A stretch of DNA of 46,085 bases from Micromonospora parastrephiae (lineage in GTDB: Bacteria; Actinomycetota; Actinomycetes; Mycobacteriales; Micromonosporaceae): the NCBI RefSeq assembly GCF_016802865.1, contig NZ_JAEVHM010000029.1, forward strand, positions 1 to 46,085. Reading direction: 5' to 3'. The notes below the pieces were generated by a model that was given only the letters and a program-made list of their open reading frames with translations, was not told where the DNA came from and searched no databases. A program made the translations under genes and the position numbers. Shown piece by piece: positions 35,172 through 43,735 of this stretch (the first letter of the stretch is position 1; each line of letters starts with the position of its first letter).

Positions 35172-36296
35172 TCACTGCGCGAACGTCGGTTCGGCGGGCC
35201 GGGCCGTGAAGAAGCGGACGATGTCTTCCGCCGCGGTGGGGGACAACATCATCGCCTGGACCCGTACGGACATTTCAGCGATCGGGTGGATCCTGGTGAA
35301 CATGGCCTCCTCGTACGCCCGGATTGCCGAGTCCGGGTCGGCGGGGTCGGCGGCGAGTTGGCTGGCGAGTTCGGCGGCGTCGAGCATGGCCTGGTTGGCG
35401 CCCTCGCCGACCGGCGGCATGAGGTGCGCGGCGTCGCCAATGAGGGTGATGCCCGGTCGGCTGGGCCAGCGGGTACCGGTGGGCATCGCTTCGATCAGGC
35501 GCGGCGTCGGCGCGCTGTCGCCCGCCTCGATGAGTGCGGTGAGGCGGGGGTCCCAACCATCGAACATGTCCAGCAGGGCGCGCCTACTGCGGTATGTGTC
35601 GATGGGGCGGCCGTCCGCGCGCAGCGAGATCCCGACACGTAGGCTCCCGTCGCCGAGGCGTTGCGCTGCCAGGATCTGGTTCACGCCGACGCACCACAGG
35701 TTCCCGGGGCCGACCAGCTCGGCGAGATCGGGATGGCGCCGGTCGACGTCTCCGATGTTCAGCTCCACGAGGGTGGCCACGTAGGACAGTGGAGCGTCGG
35801 TCAACAGCGGCCGGACGGCTGAGCGCGCGCCGTCCGCGCCGACGAGGATGTCGCAGCCGGTCCGGTGGCCGCCGTGGAACGTCAGTTCCCAGCCCCCGTC
35901 GGGTCGCGGGGTTGCCGCGACAAGCCGGTGCCCCCAGACAACCGTGTCGCCGGGGAGGGAATCGAGCAGCAGATCGCGCAGTGCGCCCCGGTCGATCTCG
36001 GGACGTCCGGAGAATGACAGTGGTTGCGGCTCGTGGTGTACCAGGGTCCGTCCGGTGGGGTCGAGGATGCGATGTTCCTCGCCCTCGGGCCGCGCCTCCG
36101 ACTGGAACCGATCGGCGAGTCCCGCCTCGGCCAGGGCGTGTTGCCCGGACTCCGGGTGCAGGTCGAGCGCGCCGCCCTGTGGCCGCGCGGATCGGTCTGC
36201 CTCGCGCTCGTACACCACCGCGTCGATACCGTGCCGATGCAGGATTCGTGCCAGCGTCAGTCCGCCAAGGCCGCCACCAGCGATCGCAATTCGCAT
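35172..36296 (-). CDS. TetX-like FAD-dependent monooxygenase
   Basis: The 374-residue protein has ATG 36296 behind GGAG. FAD is bound by IAGGGLGGLTLARILHRHGI with YERE following, and by LIGDAAHLMPPVGEGANQAM near residue 285. The N-terminal region (ADRSARPQGGALDLHPESGQ) and DRGALRDLLLDSLPGDTVVW closely follow TetX tetracycline-inactivating enzymes; this match is from memory of the TetX sequence. TetX-like oxygenases hydroxylate tetracyclines or related aromatic polyketides using NADPH and O2. Only 28 nt separate its start from the divergent TetR gene, so it is very probably that regulator's target. Confidence 0.88.
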   Translation of the reverse strand: MRIAIAGGGLGGLTLARILHRHGIDAVVYEREADRSARPQGGALDLHPESGQHALAEAGLADRFQSEARPEGEEHRILDPTGRTLVHHEPQPLSFSGRPEIDRGALRDLLLDSLPGDTVVWGHRLVAATPRPDGGWELTFHGGHRTGCDILVGADGARSAVRPLLTDAPLSYVATLVELNIGDVDRRHPDLAELVGPGNLWCVGVNQILAAQRLGDGSLRVGISLRADGRPIDTYRSRRALLDMFDGWDPRLTALIEAGDSAPTPRLIEAMPTGTRWPSRPGITLIGDAAHLMPPVGEGANQAMLDAAELASQLAADPADPDSAIRAYEEAMFTRIHPIAEMSVRVQAMMLSPTAAEDIVRFFTARPAEPTFAQ

Positions 36297-36307
36297 TCTC
36301 ACTCCGT

Positions 36308-36343
36308 TACCGTACACTGTATCTGTGTATACACCGTACGGTA
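36308..36343. promoter_or_regulatory. TetR operator covering both divergent starts
   Basis: TACCGTAC (36308-36315) and GTACGGTA (36336-36343) form an outer dyad, and GTGTATACAC (36325-36334) is an inner perfect palindrome overlapping the TetR GTG start. TGTAT/ATACA arms also occur. The layout fits autoregulation plus repression of the monooxygenase gene. Confidence 0.7.
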
Positions 36344-37050
36344 GCGAGACGTTGCCTGTTTGGGAACGGCCCGAGCCCCAGCCGCGGGCGGCGCCGGTGC
36401 CGTTGAGCCGCGAGAAGATCGCCGCTACGGCGATCCGGCTCGCCGACGCGCACGGCCTCGACGGCCTGTCGGTTCGCAGGATCGCCAAAGAACTCGGTGT
36501 CGGTCCGATGCGGCTCTACGACTACGTGCTCAACAGATCCGAACTGCTCGATCTGATGGTCGACGTCGTCTATGCCCGGATCGCCGAGGCCGGCCAGCGT
36601 TCCGAGTGGCGTGCCCGGGTGCTGGCCGTCGCCCACGCGACCCGCGATGCGGCCCTTGACCATGAGTGGTTCTCCGACCTGCTCGGCGGAAGGCCACATC
36701 TGGGACCCCACGCGCTCGCCGTGGGCGAAGCGACCGCGGCGGCGCTGAGCCAGGCCCCCGGCGTGCGCGGCATCGACGATCTCCAGCGGGCCTTGGGCGC
36801 CCTCAACGCCTTCATCATCGGAGCGGTCCGCAGAGAGGTCACCGAGCGACGCACCACCCGCTCCACCGGCACCGATGAGGCCGCCTTCCAGGCCAGCCTC
36901 GGCCCCTACCTCACACGCATGTTGAAAACCGGCAGGTACCCCACCGTCGCCCGGCTCGTCATCGACGGCGCCCACCTCAACGCCGAGGAAACGTTCGACC
37001 ACAACCTGACCACCGTCCTGGACGGCATCACCAGCCGACCCCGCACGTGA
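36325..37050 (+). CDS. TetR family transcriptional regulator
   Basis: The 241-residue protein starts at GTG 36325, inside its own operator, suggesting a leaderless or very short leader. The TetR HTH is REKIAATAIRLADAHGLDGLSVRRIAKELGVGPMRLYDYVLNRSELLDLM (described as a unit; about residues 28-77), with MRLYDYV as recognition helix end. A TetR_C-like ligand-binding domain follows (about 85-235). The neighbouring TetX-like gene suggests it senses a tetracycline-like or aromatic drug (inference). Confidence 0.88.
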   Translation: MYTPYGSETLPVWERPEPQPRAAPVPLSREKIAATAIRLADAHGLDGLSVRRIAKELGVGPMRLYDYVLNRSELLDLMVDVVYARIAEAGQRSEWRARVLAVAHATRDAALDHEWFSDLLGGRPHLGPHALAVGEATAAALSQAPGVRGIDDLQRALGALNAFIIGAVRREVTERRTTRSTGTDEAAFQASLGPYLTRMLKTGRYPTVARLVIDGAHLNAEETFDHNLTTVLDGITSRPRT

Positions 37051-37059
37051 CCGCACCAC

Positions 37060-37087
37060 CGGCGGTGACCGAGGACGACCACCGCCG
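37060..37087. terminator. Terminator between convergent genes
   Basis: CGGCGGTG (37060-37067) pairs with CACCGCCG (37080-37087) between two convergent stops. Confidence 0.45.
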
Positions 37088-37099
37088 CGCCGCGCGGCG

Positions 37100-38191
37100 T
37101 CAGAGCCGGGAGGTGAAGGTGGCCAGGAAGCGGTGCGGGGTGACCACGCCGGCGTTGTCGAAGCAGATCACGTCGACGTTGGCGTCGGCGTTGACGGTGT
37201 ACGTCCAGGGCTGGGTGAGGTGGCAGTAGTTGCTGCCGGCGCCCTGCGCCACCACCTGGGCGTGCGTCTCCCTGATGCCGATCTGCGGGAAGGTCGCGAG
37301 ATAGCGGCCGGCGGGCGCCAGCGGTGCCACCGAGTTCGCACCGACACCGAGCATCGAGTTGTCGTTGGTCGGCCCGCCGACGGCGGTGCCCAGGTAACCG
37401 AAGTAGGACGGCGGGCCGAGGGATCCGATCACCGGCCGCCGGCGGTGGTACGAGAGGGCGAAGTCGGTGTTGATGAACGCGCCGGCCTGGTCGTAGCAGA
37501 AGACGTACACCTGCACGTCGGTGCCGACCGCGCTCCAGGAGTAGACCTTGCACCGGCGGGGACCGGCGTTCGGCTGCACCGCTGTCACCTGCACGTTGCC
37601 GGCGAGCAGCCCGGCCAGCCCTACCCCGGGCAGCCGCACCAGGTACTGCCCGACGCCCAGCGGCCCGACCGCGTTCGCCACGCCCGTCGAGTTGTACGAC
37701 TGCACCACCGCGCCGCCGCCCCACTGCGTGTACGCGTGGGAGGTGCCGGCGGGCAGCACGCCCGAGCTGGTCGTCCAGAGCACGGTGAACGGGGTGTCCT
37801 CGCGCGTACCGCCGGGCTTGTGGCACTGCACGTCGACGATCTCGTCGGCGCCGGACTGGAACCAGCGAACCACCTCGCAGTAGTGCCCGGTGCGGTTCAC
37901 CGGGGTCACGTGCGGCACGCCCCGCGAGCTGGAGCCCACCTGTGGGAAACGGACCTGGAACCGGCCGGGCGCGAGCCTGATGCCGTCGGCCCAGGCGGCC
38001 GGGAACGCGGTCTTCCAGCTACCCCACTGCCGGCTGGTGTCCAGCACGGTCCAGACCGCCACGGTGGGGTCCTTGACATAGGCGAACCCCCAGCGGTCGG
38101 CGGTGACCGCCGCGGCCGGTGCCGGTGGCGCGAGTGCGCTGGCCGCCAGGACGGCGGCCAGCGCCGCGGTGACGAACGATCGGAGACGCAT
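37100..38191 (-). CDS. Secreted protein with three tandem modules
   Basis: The 363-residue product uses ATG 38191 behind GGAGG. A signal peptide runs to about residue 30 (ALAPPAPAAA). Three modules of about 100 residues repeat the plan G-R/Q-Y/F-x-V/A-x-F/L-P-x-V/I-G (GRFQVRFPQVG, GQYLVRLPGVG, GRYLATFPQIG), then a V-T/A-x-V/Q segment, a Cys-Y/E/H-x-V/L strand and a VxCxxxxG strand (VQCHKPGG, VFCYDQAG, VICFDNAG). Each module has two Cys, likely a disulfide. No catalytic motif is visible. It may be an adhesin or binding protein; function is unknown. Confidence 0.7.
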   Translation of the reverse strand: MRLRSFVTAALAAVLAASALAPPAPAAAVTADRWGFAYVKDPTVAVWTVLDTSRQWGSWKTAFPAAWADGIRLAPGRFQVRFPQVGSSSRGVPHVTPVNRTGHYCEVVRWFQSGADEIVDVQCHKPGGTREDTPFTVLWTTSSGVLPAGTSHAYTQWGGGAVVQSYNSTGVANAVGPLGVGQYLVRLPGVGLAGLLAGNVQVTAVQPNAGPRRCKVYSWSAVGTDVQVYVFCYDQAGAFINTDFALSYHRRRPVIGSLGPPSYFGYLGTAVGGPTNDNSMLGVGANSVAPLAPAGRYLATFPQIGIRETHAQVVAQGAGSNYCHLTQPWTYTVNADANVDVICFDNAGVVTPHRFLATFTSRL

Positions 38192-38355
38192 GTGTTCCTC
38201 CAGTCGACGGGAACATGTCGGGAAGGAGTGTGCACGTGGTGATGTCATGGTCACAGTCGGCTACCGTGCGCTCCGTTGTCGGGTGTCCGCCACCGCCTCC
38301 GGGACCGAACAGCGGAGCGCATCGAGGCCGGCGTTCGCGATGGCGCCGCACGCCG

Positions 38356-38425
38356 GTGTCGCTGCCCGTCGGCCGGGCGGCCGCTCGCCGGTGTCGCTGC
38401 CCGTCGGCCGGGCGGCCGCTCGCCG
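38356..38425. repeat. Perfect 35-bp tandem repeat, two copies
   Basis: The unit from 38356 to 38390 (begins GTGTCGCTGCCCG and contains CGGCCGGGCGGCCG) is repeated without change at 38391-38425. It lies between the GH16 gene end and the start of the three-module protein. Each unit can fold on its GGCCG/CGGCC core. Confidence 0.8.
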
Positions 38426-38480
38426 GTGAGTCGCGAGCGGCGCCCGTTCCCTGTCCTCTGATGACGTGGTCAGATGCCGC

Positions 38481-39659
38481 TCAGCAGCGGCCGAGGTCCT
38501 CCCACTGCTGGGTCCAGCCCGGCTCGGACCCCTGCGTCCAGTACCGCGCCCGCCACAGGTGCTTGCCGTCACCCGACGCGGGACCGTTCGGGTCGCCGTA
38601 CCTGCTCTTCTCGTGCTTCACCGTCTGGCCAGCGGTGTAGGCCGTGCCGAAGGCCCACTCCGGCGCGGTCGAACAGTTGGCGGCCGGCGGCGGCGTGGTG
38701 GGCGGGTTTGTCGGCGGCGTGGTCGGTGGGTTCGTCGGGGTCGAGCAGCCACCCGTCGTGGCGACCGTGTCCGCGAACGTGCTGCCCGCCGACCGGTACG
38801 CCGCCGTCTTCGACGTCACCTGCGCCGGGGTCAGCGCCTGGTTCTTCGCGAACAACACCCAGTCGACCTGTTGGATGTAGGTGCTCAACCCTCCCGTGTG
38901 GGCCGCCGTGTCGATGAACCAGAGGTTCCAGTTGATCGTCATCGTCTGCCGGGGGTAGAACTTGCCGGAGTGGTCGCCCACCTGCACGCCGTCGATGTAG
39001 TAGATGACATGGCCGTTCGCCACCGTCGCCACCAGGTCGTGCCAGCCGTTGAGGCTGCTGCGCTGCTCCGAGTGCACGTTGTCCGCGTACCAGGGTTCGT
39101 TGCGGTACGTGTACCAGGTGGTCTGGTAGTTGATCGGGCCGGTCTCGCCCCACCCGCCGTTGGGTAGGTACTCGGAGATGTCCAGTTCGCTGTAGGTTGG
39201 GTCGAGGTCGCCGTTCAAGGGGCTGATCGTGAAGAACGTCTCGTTGATGTGGTCGCCGTCGTTCCCGCTGGTCGGGGTGTCGGTGAAGCGCACCCGGCTG
39301 GCGTACGTGCCCTCGAGGTAGCGCTTCTGGGTGCTGTAGAGCTCCGCCTGGTTGGTGCCGGCGCCGGTGCCGTCGGTCGAGGCGGTGAGCTGCATGACCT
39401 TCTGGCCGCTGACGGTCGGGAAGGTGATGCTGTTCGGGGACCAGGTCGCCCCGGGTACGCCGGGGCCGCCCGAGTAGCTGCGCGGGGTCCAGCCGTGCGC
39501 GGTCAGGGAGCTGTCGCTCGACGAGGTGTAGGAGAAGTCGTCGAACAGGTAGCCGCATTCGGCGGCGGCGGCACTTGGTGCGCTGCTGAAGACAGCCAGC
39601 GTGCCGAGTAGGGCTGCTACTCCCGCGAACCCTATCGATTTACGTCTGTCGATGGACAT
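38481..39659 (-). CDS. Secreted GH16 glycosidase with CBM5/12 chitin-binding domain
   Basis: The 392-residue product has ATG 39659 behind GGAGG. A signal peptide (to about 35, APSAAAA) is followed by a GH16 jelly-roll with catalytic motif ELDISE: nucleophile E158, D160 and acid/base E163. A Thr/Pro linker (about 300-325) joins a C-terminal CBM5/12-type domain (APEWAFGTAYTAGQTVKHE, then LWRARYWTQGSEPGW and WEDLG), typical of chitinases and related enzymes. GH16 cuts beta-1,3- or 1,4-linked glucans or galactans; the specificity is not readable. It follows the permease genes by only 37 nt, so it is likely co-transcribed with the aminosugar importer. Confidence 0.87.
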   Translation of the reverse strand: MSIDRRKSIGFAGVAALLGTLAVFSSAPSAAAAECGYLFDDFSYTSSSDSSLTAHGWTPRSYSGGPGVPGATWSPNSITFPTVSGQKVMQLTASTDGTGAGTNQAELYSTQKRYLEGTYASRVRFTDTPTSGNDGDHINETFFTISPLNGDLDPTYSELDISEYLPNGGWGETGPINYQTTWYTYRNEPWYADNVHSEQRSSLNGWHDLVATVANGHVIYYIDGVQVGDHSGKFYPRQTMTINWNLWFIDTAAHTGGLSTYIQQVDWVLFAKNQALTPAQVTSKTAAYRSAGSTFADTVATTGGCSTPTNPPTTPPTNPPTTPPPAANCSTAPEWAFGTAYTAGQTVKHEKSRYGDPNGPASGDGKHLWRARYWTQGSEPGWTQQWEDLGRC

Positions 39660-39696
39660 GAGCCGGGTCCTCCGTTACGTGAGGATGAAAAGGGAC

Positions 39697-40581
39697 CTAC
39701 TTGACCGCGCCGGCGGTCATACCGGCGCGGATGTGCCGTTGGAACGCGACGTAGGCGATGAGCACCGGCAGCATGGCGATGGTCAAGCCGGCGAACAGAC
39801 CGCTCCAGTCGCTGCGGTACCCCTGGCTGACCGACAGGGCGGCCAGACCCTGCGCCAGGACGTACCGGTCCGGGTCGGGATTGAGAACCAGTGGCAGCAG
39901 GTACTGGTTCCAGAGCCCGAGGAAATTGAAGATGCCGACGGCCACCAGGCCCGGCCGGGCCATCGGCAGCATCACGCGGAAGAAGACCCCGTTGTGCGAA
40001 CAACCGTCGATGAACGCCGCCTCCGCCACCTCACCGGGCAGCGTGCGGAAGAACGCGTGCAGGAAGAAAACCGTGAAGGGTACGGCGTACGCCGCATAGA
40101 CCAGGATCAGACCGGGGTACGTGCCCAGCAGTCCCAACTGCTGGACGACGAAGAAGAGCGGCACCAACGCCAGGAACACCGGGAAGAACATCGCCGCGAC
40201 GAAGGTGTAGTAGATGAGCCGGTTGCCGCGGAACTCGTAGCGCGCCAGGGCGTAGGCGACCAGCGAGCCCAACAGCATGGTCAGCAGCAGCGCGCCGCCC
40301 ACCACGATGACGCTGTTGAGGAAGTAGCGGCCGATGCTGGCCTCGGTCCACGCACGCGACCAGTTGTCGAACTGCGGCGAGGCCGGCAGGGACCACGGCT
40401 CGTTGAGGATCTCGTTGTCGGTCTTGAAGGAACTGACCACCGCCCAGAGCAGCGGGAGCGCGGTGACGACCGCCCAGGCCAGCATGGCGACGTGCATCGG
40501 AAAGGCGGCTGCGGAGCGTGGGGCGCGACGTGCAGGGGCGGGCCGGGCCGAAACAGCCGTTCGTTCACGTGTCACGGTCAT
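39697..40581 (-). CDS. ngcG: Sugar ABC transporter permease (NgcG-like)
   Basis: The 294-residue inner-membrane protein has ATG 40581 behind GGGAGG. About six helices are expected; the cytosolic EAA loop reads EVAEAAFIDGCSHNGVFFRVMLPMARPG, the contact site for a shared ATPase. Charged N-terminus (TRERTAVSARPAPARR) is usual. By order after an NgcE-type binding protein and a first permease it corresponds to NgcG of the Streptomyces N-acetylglucosamine/chitobiose importer. It lacks a cognate ATPase, as other CUT1 systems that use MsiK. Confidence 0.82.
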   Translation of the reverse strand: MTVTRERTAVSARPAPARRAPRSAAAFPMHVAMLAWAVVTALPLLWAVVSSFKTDNEILNEPWSLPASPQFDNWSRAWTEASIGRYFLNSVIVVGGALLLTMLLGSLVAYALARYEFRGNRLIYYTFVAAMFFPVFLALVPLFFVVQQLGLLGTYPGLILVYAAYAVPFTVFFLHAFFRTLPGEVAEAAFIDGCSHNGVFFRVMLPMARPGLVAVGIFNFLGLWNQYLLPLVLNPDPDRYVLAQGLAALSVSQGYRSDWSGLFAGLTIAMLPVLIAYVAFQRHIRAGMTAGAVK

Positions 40582-40636
40582 GCGGATCCTCCCTCGGCAT
40601 GCCCTCCTGGCCCTTGCTGCGCCGCGGTGCAGTCGG

Positions 40637-41545
40637 TCATGCCAGCTCCAGCCGTTCCTTGCGGCCTGACCGCAGCGCGAGCACGGCCAGGGTCAGGGTG
40701 GCAAAGAACAGGGCGACACCCATGGCCGAGGCGTAGCCGAACTTCCCGTACTGGAAGGCGTTGCGGTAGAGCGACAGCCCGATCACCTCGGTCGCGCCGT
40801 CCGGCCCACCGGGGCCGACCGTCATCACCTGAACGACGGCGAAGGCGTCCAGTGCCGCTATGCCGAGATACACGAACGCGACGTGCACGTTTTCTCGAAC
40901 CAGCGGGAACGTCACCGTGCGGAAGGTCGCCCAGCCGCCCGCTCCGTCGAGCAGCGCCGCCTCGAACAGCTCGCGCGGAATGCTGTCGATCGCCGCGCTG
41001 AACAGCACCACGTAGAAGCCCACCGACGACCAGACCAGTACCGCCATCACCGCGATCAGCGCCAGGGACGGCGACGCGAGCCAACTGCGGGTCAACCCGT
41101 CCAGGCCGAGCGACCGCAGCGCCCCGTTCAGCAACCCGGTGTTCGGGTTGTAGACGAACCCCCAGAGCACCGCGATGACCACGAGGGACAACAACTGCGG
41201 AAAGAAATAGACGATCTGGTACGCACCCGAGCCGGCGATCCCCCGTCTTCCCCCACGGCCGCCGAGGTGCATCATGCTCGCCAGGAAAAGCCCGATACCG
41301 ATGGTCACCAGTGGCACCACGACCAGCATCACCGCGTTGTTACGGACCGCGTGCAGGAACAGGGAGTCATTGCCGAGGCGGACATAATTGCCCGCCCCGA
41401 CGAAGTGCGCCTCGCCGGCAACGCCGGTCCAGTCGGTCAGCGACAGGTAGAAGGCCTGCGCGTACGGCGACAGCACGAAGACCGCGTGCAGCACCAGCGC
41501 GGGCACCAGCGCGCCGGCCAGGAACCGCCACCGACCGTGTCTCAT
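40637..41545 (-). CDS. ngcF: Sugar ABC transporter permease (NgcF-like)
   Basis: The 302-residue membrane protein starts at ATG 41545, overlapping the stop of the binding-protein gene by one base (TGATG), so translation is coupled. About six helices are evident. The EAA loop is ELFEAALLDGAGGWATFRTVTFPLVREN. It is the first membrane subunit of the NgcEFG-type importer. The symbol rests on its place and on the strong NgcE neighbour rather than a distinctive permease motif. Confidence 0.82.
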   Translation of the reverse strand: MRHGRWRFLAGALVPALVLHAVFVLSPYAQAFYLSLTDWTGVAGEAHFVGAGNYVRLGNDSLFLHAVRNNAVMLVVVPLVTIGIGLFLASMMHLGGRGGRRGIAGSGAYQIVYFFPQLLSLVVIAVLWGFVYNPNTGLLNGALRSLGLDGLTRSWLASPSLALIAVMAVLVWSSVGFYVVLFSAAIDSIPRELFEAALLDGAGGWATFRTVTFPLVRENVHVAFVYLGIAALDAFAVVQVMTVGPGGPDGATEVIGLSLYRNAFQYGKFGYASAMGVALFFATLTLAVLALRSGRKERLELA

Positions 41546-42969
41546 CAGCGGGTGTACTTCTTCACCGTGGAGTCCTTGGCCAGCGCGTCGGCCGCCTTCT
41601 GGATCCGTTCCGACCACTGCGCGGCGGTGATGCGCCTGTTCACCAGTTCACCGGTGGCGTCGTCGACGGCCTTGGCCAGCGGGGCGTACCAGGTACGGAA
41701 CCGGTAGGTGAAGGTCTCCGTCCCGGCCGCCTGGACCGCGTCGCGGACCGAGCCGAGGCCGCTGCTCAGCGTGAGACCGTCGGTCGCTCCGGCCACGGCG
41801 GGCAGCGTGCCAGCGGTCTGGGCGAATGCCTTCGCCGACTGCTTGGAGAACAGGATCCGTAGGTACTCCATGCCGCCGGCGGGGTTCTTGGCCTTCGCCG
41901 GTACCAGGAACGATTCGCTGCTGGCCGCCTGCAGCGCGGTGTGCTTCAGTGTGTCCGCCGAGGTCCGCGACGGCACCGGGCCCATCACCATGTCGAAGTT
42001 CGGTGCGGTCACGCCCTTCTGCTCGCTCTCCAGCCACGAGCCGCACGGGATGAACGCGGCCTTGCCCTGCGACCAGGCGGCCTGCGCCTCGGTGTGGGAC
42101 AGCGCCTCGGAGCCGGACATGATGTAGCCCTTGCCGGCCAGTTCCGCGAACGCCTCGGCCGCGCCGAGCAGGCCCGGCGCCTTCCACGCGTTCGGCTCAA
42201 GGTTGTCCACGGCTTTGACCAGCGTGGGTCCGCCGGTCTTGGCGGCCATGCCGAGCAGCGGATCGTTGATGTACTCCGGGTACTTGCCCTGGTACGTCCA
42301 GGGCGCGATACCGGCGGCCTTGATGGTCGCGCAGAGCGCGAGCATCTCGTCCCAGCTCTTCGGGTAGGTCCAGCCCTTCCCGGCGAAGAGCGGCCTCGAA
42401 TACCAGAGACCCCAGACGGTGTAGGTGAAGTTGAGCGTCAGCGGCACCGTGTCGAAGGTGCCGTCGTCGACCACGCCGGGCAGCAGCGTGTCACGCACCG
42501 TCCTGCCCGGGTCGTCGTAGGCGGGGGCGTCGAGCAGCTGGCTCAGATCGCTGACCTGCCTGGCCGAGACCAGCGTGGCGATGTCGAGGCGGCTGGCACC
42601 GGTGTTGTCCACGACGTCCGGCGGAGTGTTCGCGACGAACCGGGGCTGCAGTGCCTCCCCGATCTTCTGGATGCCCTGATGGTCGATCTTCGCGCCCGCG
42701 TACCTCTGGGCGTAGAGCGTCTCGGCCTGCCTGGCGTACTCGTCGCCGTACCCGCCCTTGAAGATCACGACCTCGAGCGGTGCGTCCGCCTTGACGCCCA
42801 ACGGGTTGTCGGCGCTCTTGGCGCCGGTGTTGCCGGCGGCCGGATCCTGGTCGTCGTCACCACCGGTCACGCAGGCGCTCAGCAGGGGTAGCGCGACACC
42901 GGCGGTCGCTGCCGCGCGCAGCACAGTTCGTCTCGTGGGATACGGTCCGGACAGGGGTGAAGGGTTCAT
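41545..42969 (-). CDS. ngcE: NgcE-type N-acetylglucosamine/chitobiose-binding lipoprotein
   Basis: The 474-residue product has ATG 42969 behind AAAAGG. RRTVLRAAATAGVALPLLSAC combines a twin-Arg pattern with a lipobox (Cys about residue 32). The mature domain matches what I know of Streptomyces NgcE closely: SADNPLGVKADAPLEVVIFKGGYGDEYA, RFVANTPPDVVDNTGA, LNFTYTVWGLWYS, APWTYQGKYPEYIN, DNLEPNAWK and AAFIPCGSWLESEQ. It should bind GlcNAc and/or chitobiose outside the membrane. It is the first transport gene after the SIS gene, 16 nt downstream. Confidence 0.88.
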   Translation of the reverse strand: MNPSPLSGPYPTRRTVLRAAATAGVALPLLSACVTGGDDDQDPAAGNTGAKSADNPLGVKADAPLEVVIFKGGYGDEYARQAETLYAQRYAGAKIDHQGIQKIGEALQPRFVANTPPDVVDNTGASRLDIATLVSARQVSDLSQLLDAPAYDDPGRTVRDTLLPGVVDDGTFDTVPLTLNFTYTVWGLWYSRPLFAGKGWTYPKSWDEMLALCATIKAAGIAPWTYQGKYPEYINDPLLGMAAKTGGPTLVKAVDNLEPNAWKAPGLLGAAEAFAELAGKGYIMSGSEALSHTEAQAAWSQGKAAFIPCGSWLESEQKGVTAPNFDMVMGPVPSRTSADTLKHTALQAASSESFLVPAKAKNPAGGMEYLRILFSKQSAKAFAQTAGTLPAVAGATDGLTLSSGLGSVRDAVQAAGTETFTYRFRTWYAPLAKAVDDATGELVNRRITAAQWSERIQKAADALAKDSTVKKYTR

Positions 42970-42985
42970 CAGCTGGGCCTTTTCC

Positions 42986-43735
42986 CTATGCGGTGCGCCG
43001 GATGCGCCCGGCGTACCGCGCTTCGATGTGTTTGTTGTGCTCCCGCCCGCCCGGCACGTTGTCGGACAGGTAGACCGGCGGGGTGATGTCGAGCGCCAGC
43101 AGCCGAGCCACCACCTCGGTGACGATCTGCTGGGCCAGCAGTGCCGCGGTGATCGAGGAGACGGCCCCGACCGCGCCGTCGCCGTAGTCGAGGGACGCGT
43201 CGCCGTACGGGGCGCCGTTGTCGAGCACGACGTCGGCGAGGTCGGCGAGCTTGAGCCCGCTGTCGTGCCGCGATTCGACCCGGGCGGAGTGCTCCATCGA
43301 GGTGATCGCGATCAGCGCGTGTCCGCGCTGTTTCACCAGGTGTGCCATCTCCACCACGGCGCCGTTGACGCCGGAGTTGGAGGCGATGACGAACGCGTCG
43401 TCGGGCTTGATCGGGGCGAGTGCGTAGAGGCGGTGCGCGATGCCGGGCGTGCGCTCGAGCTGCGGGTCGCTGAGCACGCTCGTCGGCTCGCCGCCGTACA
43501 GGACGATGTCGCGTAAGGCGATCTTGTTGGTCGGTACGAGGCCACCGGCCCGACCGGCGATCTCCATGGCGAGCGCCTCGGAGTGTCCGCAGCCGAACGC
43601 CTGGATCACCCCACCGGCCTGTAGCGTCGCGGTCAGCAGATCAGCGGCCCGCGCCACCCGGTCGCCCTGGGTGGTGCTGACGCGTTCGATGGCCTTGGTG
43701 ATGACCTCGACGTAATCCGCGCTTGTGATCGTCAC
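42986..43735 (-). CDS. UPF0309-type SIS-domain sugar-phosphate enzyme
   Basis: The 249-residue cytosolic protein starts at GTG 43735, overlapping the regulator's stop by 4 nt (GTGA). A SIS domain is clear: AFGCGHSEALAMEIAGRAGG and VIASNSGVNGAVVEMAHLVKQRG. The C-terminal VYLSDNVPGGREHNKHIEARY is typical of UPF0309. These proteins resemble MurQ and GmhA in fold. In Streptomyces, UPF0309 members have been linked to GlcNAc-6-phosphate metabolism (from memory, not verified). Here the place between regulator and importer implies it acts on the imported aminosugar phosphate. Confidence 0.85.
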   Translation of the reverse strand: MTITSADYVEVITKAIERVSTTQGDRVARAADLLTATLQAGGVIQAFGCGHSEALAMEIAGRAGGLVPTNKIALRDIVLYGGEPTSVLSDPQLERTPGIAHRLYALAPIKPDDAFVIASNSGVNGAVVEMAHLVKQRGHALIAITSMEHSARVESRHDSGLKLADLADVVLDNGAPYGDASLDYGDGAVGAVSSITAALLAQQIVTEVVARLLALDITPPVYLSDNVPGGREHNKHIEARYAGRIRRTA

